Shown here one piece after another: positions 29,832 to 33,556 of a stretch of 33,556 nt of DNA (its first letter is position 1; the number at the start of each line of letters is the position of its first letter). This DNA comes from Gemmataceae bacterium (lineage in GTDB: Bacteria > Planctomycetota > Planctomycetia > Gemmatales > Gemmataceae). The notes under the pieces were generated by a model, which saw only the letters and a program-made list of their open reading frames with translations, did no database searches and was not told the origin of the DNA. Both the position numbers and the translations under genes were made by a program. The stretch covers positions 1-33,556 of the forward strand of contig JAKEHV010000198.1 in the NCBI GenBank assembly GCA_022614915.1. Direction: 5' to 3'.

Positions 29832-30725
29832 TTAGCGGCTGGCGACGCCCTGAGCGGATAAGTTAAACGGAACTTCCGTCGTCTGACCACCGCGAACGGT
29901 AATCTGCTGGGTTTGAACGATGGAGCGACCTTCGCGAACGATTTCAGCCCGGAGCGTGTAGACGTAGTCGGCACTCGTCTCGAGTTCCGGGGTGATGAAC
30001 GTGCGACGTTCGGTCGTCGAGGTGGTGGCATTGCCATCCACGGTCAAGGAGGCGTCGGCCGGCAAGGTGACCACGATAGTGGCCGGAGCGTTGCTGTTGT
30101 TGGCTTCGGTCGCCTTCTCGCCACCCTTCTTGGGCATCACTTTAGGATCGGTGGAGGGAGTTCCGCCCGTGCAGCCGCCGTCACAGCCGGCGCCACCGTG
30201 GCAGGCGCCACCAGCGCAACCGCCGGCGCAACCATGACCGCGATGGAACAGTCCGCCGCCGAACAATCGGCCGTGGCAGCCGCCGCCGCCGTGGCAACGG
30301 CCGCCGCCATGGCAAGCGCCGCCGCCATGGCAAGCAACGCCGCCGCCGCAACCGCCGGCGCAGCCGCCGCCGCCGTGGCAGCCGTGGCGACTGAACAGAC
30401 CGCCGCCGTGGCAACCGTGGCCGCTGAACAGGCCACCACCATGGCAACCGTGGCCGCTGAACAAGCCGCCGCCGTGACAACCGTGGCCACGGAACAAGCC
30501 GCCGTGGCAGCCGTGTCCGCCGCCGAAGCAGCCGCCGCCGCCGTGGCAAGCAACCGCGCCGGCGCAACCGCCACCGCCATGACAGCCACCGCCGCGATGG
30601 AACAAGCCACCGCTAAAGAGCCCGCCATGGCAACCAGCCCCGTCGCATCCTCCTCGGCAGCCGTGCCCCAGGTCAGGGGCTTCAGCGCCGCCGCTCAGGG
30701 CCATCATCAACACAACGCTGTACAT
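29832..30725 (-). CDS. Secreted Gly/Cys/His-rich protein with C-terminal TIGR03000 domain
   Basis: 297 residues from ATG 30725, with a GGAGGT ribosome-binding site. A short signal peptide (MYSVVLMMALSGGAEA) is followed by about 175 residues of Gly/Cys/His-rich low complexity, with tandem units HGCHGGGLFSG (four near-identical copies) and variants such as HGCHGGLFRG, CHGGGGC and AGGACHGG. A Ser/Thr/Lys linker leads to a beta-rich domain of about 75 residues (TIVVTLPADASLTVDG, RTFITPELETSADYVYTLRA, QQITVRGGQTTEVPFNLSA). This matches TIGR03000, a domain known from planctomycetes and of unknown function. The regular Cys and His could bind metal or form disulfide cross-links in the cell envelope; that is inference. 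Similar plus-strand frames over the repeats are shadows. Confidence 0.82.
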   Translation of the reverse strand: MYSVVLMMALSGGAEAPDLGHGCRGGCDGAGCHGGLFSGGLFHRGGGCHGGGGCAGAVACHGGGGCFGGGHGCHGGLFRGHGCHGGGLFSGHGCHGGGLFSGHGCHGGGLFSRHGCHGGGGCAGGCGGGVACHGGGACHGGGRCHGGGGCHGRLFGGGLFHRGHGCAGGCAGGACHGGAGCDGGCTGGTPSTDPKVMPKKGGEKATEANNSNAPATIVVTLPADASLTVDGNATTSTTERRTFITPELETSADYVYTLRAEIVREGRSIVQTQQITVRGGQTTEVPFNLSAQGVASR

Positions 30726-30820
30726 CTTGGAAACCTCCAGCTGGTAGAAAAAAGGGAAGCCAACCCACGCACTATGGAAAGAACCCCTAAAGGCCTGGAG
30801 CCCTTGCTGTCTTTCCCGTC

Positions 30821-30850
30821 CTGAGATTCACCCTCCTGAGATTCACCCTC
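30821..30850. repeat. 15-bp perfect tandem duplication
   Basis: CTGAGATTCACCCTC at 30821-30835 is repeated exactly at 30836-30850. It lies in the predicted 5' untranslated region of the TIGR03000 gene. Confidence 0.9.
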
Positions 30851-30904
30851 TTGACATCCTGTTTCGAGGCCTTGTTTTCACTGGGTATTTTTGCTTTCTT
30901 TAGG

Positions 30905-30933
30905 ATAGTAAAAGCAGAGAAAAGGGGTGTCAA
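30905..30933 (-). promoter_or_regulatory. Sigma70-type promoter for the TIGR03000 gene
   Basis: On the minus strand TTGACA (30933-30928) is followed after 17 bp by TACTAT (30910-30905). The predicted start site is near 30898, giving a long 5' untranslated region of about 170 bases. The architecture matches the cimA leader promoter. The rest of the gap up to 31163 is AT-rich with no other feature I can support. Confidence 0.5.
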
Positions 30934-31163
30934 CAGTAAAATAGGAAGGATACGTAAGCCTGTTCGTATTGGCGTCCGATTGCTCCTTTTGTGCCGATCA
31001 CGCCTTTTCTTTTCCACCAAAGATAGTGTTGATGGGTATTTCGGAAGGATAGAGAAGTTAAGTTGAGACTGAAAGTGTGTTTCTGACCTACTGATCTCAA
31101 TTTGGTTTCGACAAACTCGTCAACTACCGCAGATTAGCCATTTTTGCTGTATTCGTCATGTTG

Positions 31164-32015
31164 TCATAAAGTGATAGAATTGTGTAAGTTACGAACAAAG
31201 TCCTTCAAAAACTGCAGCGCCGTCCGCGCCGCCTCCACCGCGCTGTGGCTATGCCGGCTCAATTCCACGCAGACGTCGCCCTTGTAGCCCGCATGGTTCA
31301 GGGCGGCGAATACCGCTTTGAATTCTATCTCCCCCTCGCCAAACATGAGATGTTCGTGAACACCCTTGCACATGTCGTCAATGTGCACGTTCCAAAGCAC
31401 CTCCTTCCAACGCAGGATGTTCTCCGGGACCGCCTCGCCCATGCAATGCAAATGTCCGACATCGAGCGTCAGGCCAAACCAGGGAGAGCGCATCTGCTCG
31501 AACAGCGTTTCGTATTGCGTCATCGTGTCGATGAACATGCCCGGCTCGGGCTCAAAAGCGAGCCGAACGTTGCTCGTCTCGGCAAACTCGCAAAGCCGCC
31601 AGCAGCCTTCCAAAAGACGTTGCATCAACGCTTCGAGAGGGACCTGATCCGTCGGAGTGCCGGACCAGAAGCTAACCGCACTTGCTCCCAGCTCGCGGGC
31701 GATTTGGACGCATTGACATAGAAAGCTGAGGCGGCGCTCGCGCTCTTCCAAAGTAGGGCTCAGCAGCGTCGGCTGGTGCTTGCGGCGCGGATCGAGCAGA
31801 AACCGCGCCCCGGTTTCCACTACTGAGCGCAGGTTCAAGCGTTCGAGCTGTTTGCGGACCGTGTCGACGCGACCCGGAAGATTCGGTTCAATGGGATTCA
31901 AGGCATGATGATCGATCGTGATGGCGACGCTTTGATAACCGAGCTCCGCGAGGATTTCCAAGGTGTCCTCAAGGCGGTGATGCGCGAAGCCGTTGGTGTT
32001 GTAGCCGAGGAACAT
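31164..32015 (-). CDS. Sugar phosphate isomerase/epimerase-like TIM barrel protein
   Basis: 283 residues from ATG 32015. It starts MFLGYNTNGFAHHRLEDTLEI and contains GYQSVAITIDHHAL, LGASAVSFWSG, the metal-ligand Glu in RLAFEPEPGMFI, the Asp/His pair in LTLDVGHLHC, the VHIDDM motif (His, Asp) and a late Glu in VCVELSRHSHSA. These are the usual metal ligands of the xylose-isomerase-like superfamily. The substrate is unknown. No signal peptide. The gene starts 24 bases after the alpha/beta hydrolase stop codon on the same strand, suggesting one transcript. Its sequence is clearly different from that of the epimerase at 6893. Confidence 0.82.
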   Translation of the reverse strand: MFLGYNTNGFAHHRLEDTLEILAELGYQSVAITIDHHALNPIEPNLPGRVDTVRKQLERLNLRSVVETGARFLLDPRRKHQPTLLSPTLEERERRLSFLCQCVQIARELGASAVSFWSGTPTDQVPLEALMQRLLEGCWRLCEFAETSNVRLAFEPEPGMFIDTMTQYETLFEQMRSPWFGLTLDVGHLHCMGEAVPENILRWKEVLWNVHIDDMCKGVHEHLMFGEGEIEFKAVFAALNHAGYKGDVCVELSRHSHSAVEAARTALQFLKDFVRNLHNSITL

Positions 32016-32039
32016 GAGGTCAACCAAAGGTGAGGATGT

Positions 32040-32939
32040 TCACTTGTCCGACTGCTCTGTCAGCCAGCGCACCATCGTGCGCGTCACGAACTCCGGCCGG
32101 TCGCGGTGCACGAAGTGGCCCGCGCCCGGCACGGTCACCAGCGTCAGGTCCTTTTCCACCCACTTCCAGGTGTCGTTGAGCGCTCCCGGCAAGAGATAGA
32201 TGTCGCCCAGGCCGTGGATCACGAGCGTGCGGCACTTCACCGGCGGCAACGGCTTGTCAAGCTTGTACGGCTCGCGCGGATAATTTGCCTTGTAATAGTT
32301 GAGCATCCCTTCCAGCGACGAGCGCTTGAACGCTTCGATGTATTTCGCGCGGGCGTCCGCCTCCTTCACCCAGAAGGCCAGGAACTCCGGTTTCAGCTTC
32401 TTGGCGGCGTCCGGCTGCTGGAAGTCGCGCGCGTATTGGCTGTTCTTTTGCTGCTCGGGGTTGGTGGCCAACTCGCGAAGGATGCCGTTGGGATGCGGGC
32501 AGTTGAGCACGACGAGGCGATCCGTCATCTCCGGATGGGCCATGGCGAACGACCAGGCGACAATCCCGCCCCAGTCGTGGCCAACGAGCACGGCTTTCTC
32601 CTCCTTCAGATGCTTGATCACCGCAGCCACGTCGCCGACGAGCTTGTCGATCTTGTAATTGTCCACGCCTTCGGGCTTGCCGCTCAGGTTGTAGCCGCGC
32701 TGATCGATGGCGACGGCGCGGAAACTCTTGGCAAGCTCGGGCATCTGATCGCGCCAGGAATACCAAAAATCCGGGAAGCCGTGGATAAGGATGACCAGCG
32801 GACCTTTGCCCATTTCGCGATAGTGAATCTTGACGCCGCCGGAGTCCGCGAAATCGGATGCGCCGGGCTCCTGGGCGCTAGCCGTTACTGGTAAAAAGGC
32901 GAACAGGAGGAACAAGACGCGTTGCTTGTGTGTGCGCAT
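32040..32939 (-). CDS. Secreted alpha/beta hydrolase, epoxide-hydrolase-like
   Basis: 299 residues from ATG 32939, with AAGGTGA upstream. A signal peptide (hydrophobic 8-20, cut near ASA-QE) is followed by an alpha/beta hydrolase. The oxyanion motif is [10 protein letters not shown] (53-62), [11 protein letters not shown] follows, and the nucleophile elbow is VGHDWGG, in which Asp122 replaces the usual Ser, typical of epoxide hydrolases and haloalkane dehalogenases. The catalytic His is in [22 protein letters not shown] and the Asp nucleophile favour epoxide hydrolase. Export to the periplasm is somewhat unusual for this family. It is probably the first gene of a two-gene transcript with the epimerase. 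Confidence 0.85.
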   Translation of the reverse strand: MRTHKQRVLFLLFAFLPVTASAQEPGASDFADSGGVKIHYREMGKGPLVILIHGFPDFWYSWRDQMPELAKSFRAVAIDQRGYNLSGKPEGVDNYKIDKLVGDVAAVIKHLKEEKAVLVGHDWGGIVAWSFAMAHPEMTDRLVVLNCPHPNGILRELATNPEQQKNSQYARDFQQPDAAKKLKPEFLAFWVKEADARAKYIEAFKRSSLEGMLNYYKANYPREPYKLDKPLPPVKCRTLVIHGLGDIYLLPGALNDTWKWVEKDLTLVTVPGAGHFVHRDRPEFVTRTMVRWLTEQSDK

Positions 32940-32975
32940 AGGTCACCTTGTAGACGCCGTGAATTGATTGCACGC

Positions 32976-33007
32976 ATTCTATTCCTCCCGAGGCGCCGGA
33001 GTGTCAA
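32976..33007 (-). promoter_or_regulatory. Weak candidate promoter of the hydrolase gene
   Basis: On the minus strand a perfect TTGACA (33007-33002) precedes TAGAAT (32981-32976), but the spacer is 20 bp, longer than usual. It lies about 40 bases upstream of the start codon. Confidence 0.25.
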
Positions 33008-33156
33008 CCCCTGGAAAAAGACCCCAACAGGCATCCGAAACGCCGGATGGGCGACGTGCGCACGCAAAAACTACCGAGAGAGAGAATGCCGTAACTTGAA
33101 CCGCGCTGTCTCAGCAAGCGGTCTTCAGCCGAAGTGTGGAGACGAACCTGCGAATC

Positions 33157-33273
33157 TCAATACCCGCCGATCATTGCGATCAGCCAAAGGAGCGCGCCCA
33201 GAAAAGCGGGCAGCACCACAATGCCAATGGGATATGAGCGTTCGGCAGTCGGCGATTGCGGAAATTGATCCAT
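33157..33273 (-). CDS. 38-residue single-helix membrane peptide (possible)
   Basis: 38 codons from ATG 33273 to TGA 33157. The first 14 residues are polar (MDQFPQSPTAERSY) and the rest is one membrane helix (PIGIVVLPAFLGALLWLIAMIGG). A weak GAGG lies about 8 bases upstream. The clean polar-then-hydrophobic pattern supports a real small membrane protein, but no homolog can be named and chance is possible. Confidence 0.45.
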   Translation of the reverse strand: MDQFPQSPTAERSYPIGIVVLPAFLGALLWLIAMIGGY

Positions 33274-33379
33274 AGGAGGCCTCATTTGAAAAGGGCGCTT
33301 CAACTATAGGTCACGAAATGAGCGACGGGGCAAAAAGTCGCCACTTGCGCCAAGTAGATCGTTGGGATGGCAAATTAGA

Positions 33380-33399
33380 TTGTTAGTACAAACTAACAA
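33380..33399. promoter_or_regulatory. Perfect dyad TTGTTAGT-ACAA-ACTAACAA, possible operator
   Basis: An 8-bp perfect inverted repeat with a 4-bp spacer, the size expected for a dimeric winged-helix repressor site. It lies about 107 bases upstream of the 38-residue gene, and any plus-strand gene would begin beyond the window. A second, weaker dyad (AATACT/AGTATT, 33491-33509) lies further right. The remaining bases to 33556 contain no frame longer than about 30 codons that I can support. Confidence 0.4.
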
Positions 33400-33556
33400 G
33401 GCGAAGGGTATGCCTATGTCACGCAATTCGATTTTCTGTGCATAGCCATGTCAGTTCCAATCGTGTTCGGCACGTAATTTGCGCCTCGAGAATACTTGTG
33501 TACAGTATTGCGCCTGCTGCCGCAATGTGACATCATGTCGGCGTGAATAACCAGCC

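Noticed and set aside
29832-30725. Possible CRISPR-like array because of regular repeats
   Set aside because: The repeats have no unique spacers, keep the reading frame, and are translated as HGCHGGGLFSG units.
29913-30824. An Ala/Thr/Val-rich plus-strand frame over the TIGR03000 gene
   Set aside because: It is the complementary reading of the Gly/Cys/His repeat DNA; only the minus-strand frame has a signal peptide, ribosome-binding site, promoter, terminator and a known domain.
30851-30879. A plus-strand TTGACA at 30851 as a promoter
   Set aside because: No acceptable -10 box lies 16-18 bp downstream and no plus-strand gene follows for more than 2 kb.
33008-33055. Hairpin CATCCG/CGGATG with a distant T-run on the minus strand as terminator of the 38-residue gene
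   Set aside because: The stem has only six pairs and the T-run is 12 bases away, so it does not fit an intrinsic terminator.

Overview
The window looks like chromosomal DNA of a planctomycete, most likely a Gemmataceae-type organism. The signs are a probable ECF sigma factor with a membrane-anchored C-terminal extension, a secreted sulfatase, a CehA/McbA-type PHP protein, xylose-isomerase-like TIM barrels, a Gly/Cys/His-rich secreted protein ending in a TIGR03000 domain, high GC content, and many short palindromic or GC-rich dispersed repeats, several of them inside reading frames. No rRNA, tRNA, CRISPR array, phage gene or transposase was found.

Layout. 1-3244 (+): the C-terminal part of a probable sigma factor and a secreted coiled-coil protein. 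3361-5215 (-): cimA (citramalate synthase), preceded by a promoter, a 31-codon leader peptide with consecutive Ile-Val-Leu codons, and mutually exclusive antiterminator and terminator hairpins, which together look like a classical attenuator. 5238-7738 (-): CehA/McbA-like protein and a sugar epimerase. 7796-10555 (-): small secreted protein and a PcrA/UvrD helicase. 10701-16863 (+): a compact cluster of O-methyltransferase, ATP-grasp, PRTase_2-TRSP, HAD, PRTase_1 (StiP-type) and HpcH-like C-C lyase. The last five match the nucleoside-like metabolite module usually found with tellurium-resistance (Ter) genes, but no Ter protein gene is in the window. 17198-20936 (+): DUF2760 protein, three small two-helix membrane proteins (the last two clearly tandem paralogs), and an Hsp70-family protein. 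20985-21243: a striking inverted repeat built from six 18-bp palindromes. 21249-22628 (-): sulfatase. 22676-22835: a multi-hairpin element. 22845-27103 (-): a tightly coupled run ilvN, small protein, ExbB-like channel, ExbD-like protein, second ExbD-like protein, membrane-anchored GTPase. 27150-28810 (-): truncated NADAR gene, HD-domain protein, AlkD-like DNA glycosylase. 29024-29506 (+): anchored protein of unknown function. 29684-30933 (-): TIGR03000 protein with recognisable promoter and terminator. 31164-33273 (-): a second sugar epimerase, a secreted alpha/beta hydrolase and a 38-residue membrane peptide. The right end holds two small dyads.

How the genes work together. cimA and ilvN both belong to branched-chain amino acid synthesis, though they lie in separate transcription units, and the cimA leader would make citramalate synthase respond to Ile/Val/Leu supply. 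The 10.7-16.9 kb cluster probably builds a phosphoribosylated small molecule. The ExbB/ExbD/GTPase run would form a proton-motive-force-driven inner-membrane machine. Two features cut across the window: a GC-rich repeat present six times, five of them translated or potentially translated in frame, and a second repeat family that forms a tandem insertion inside PRTase_1.
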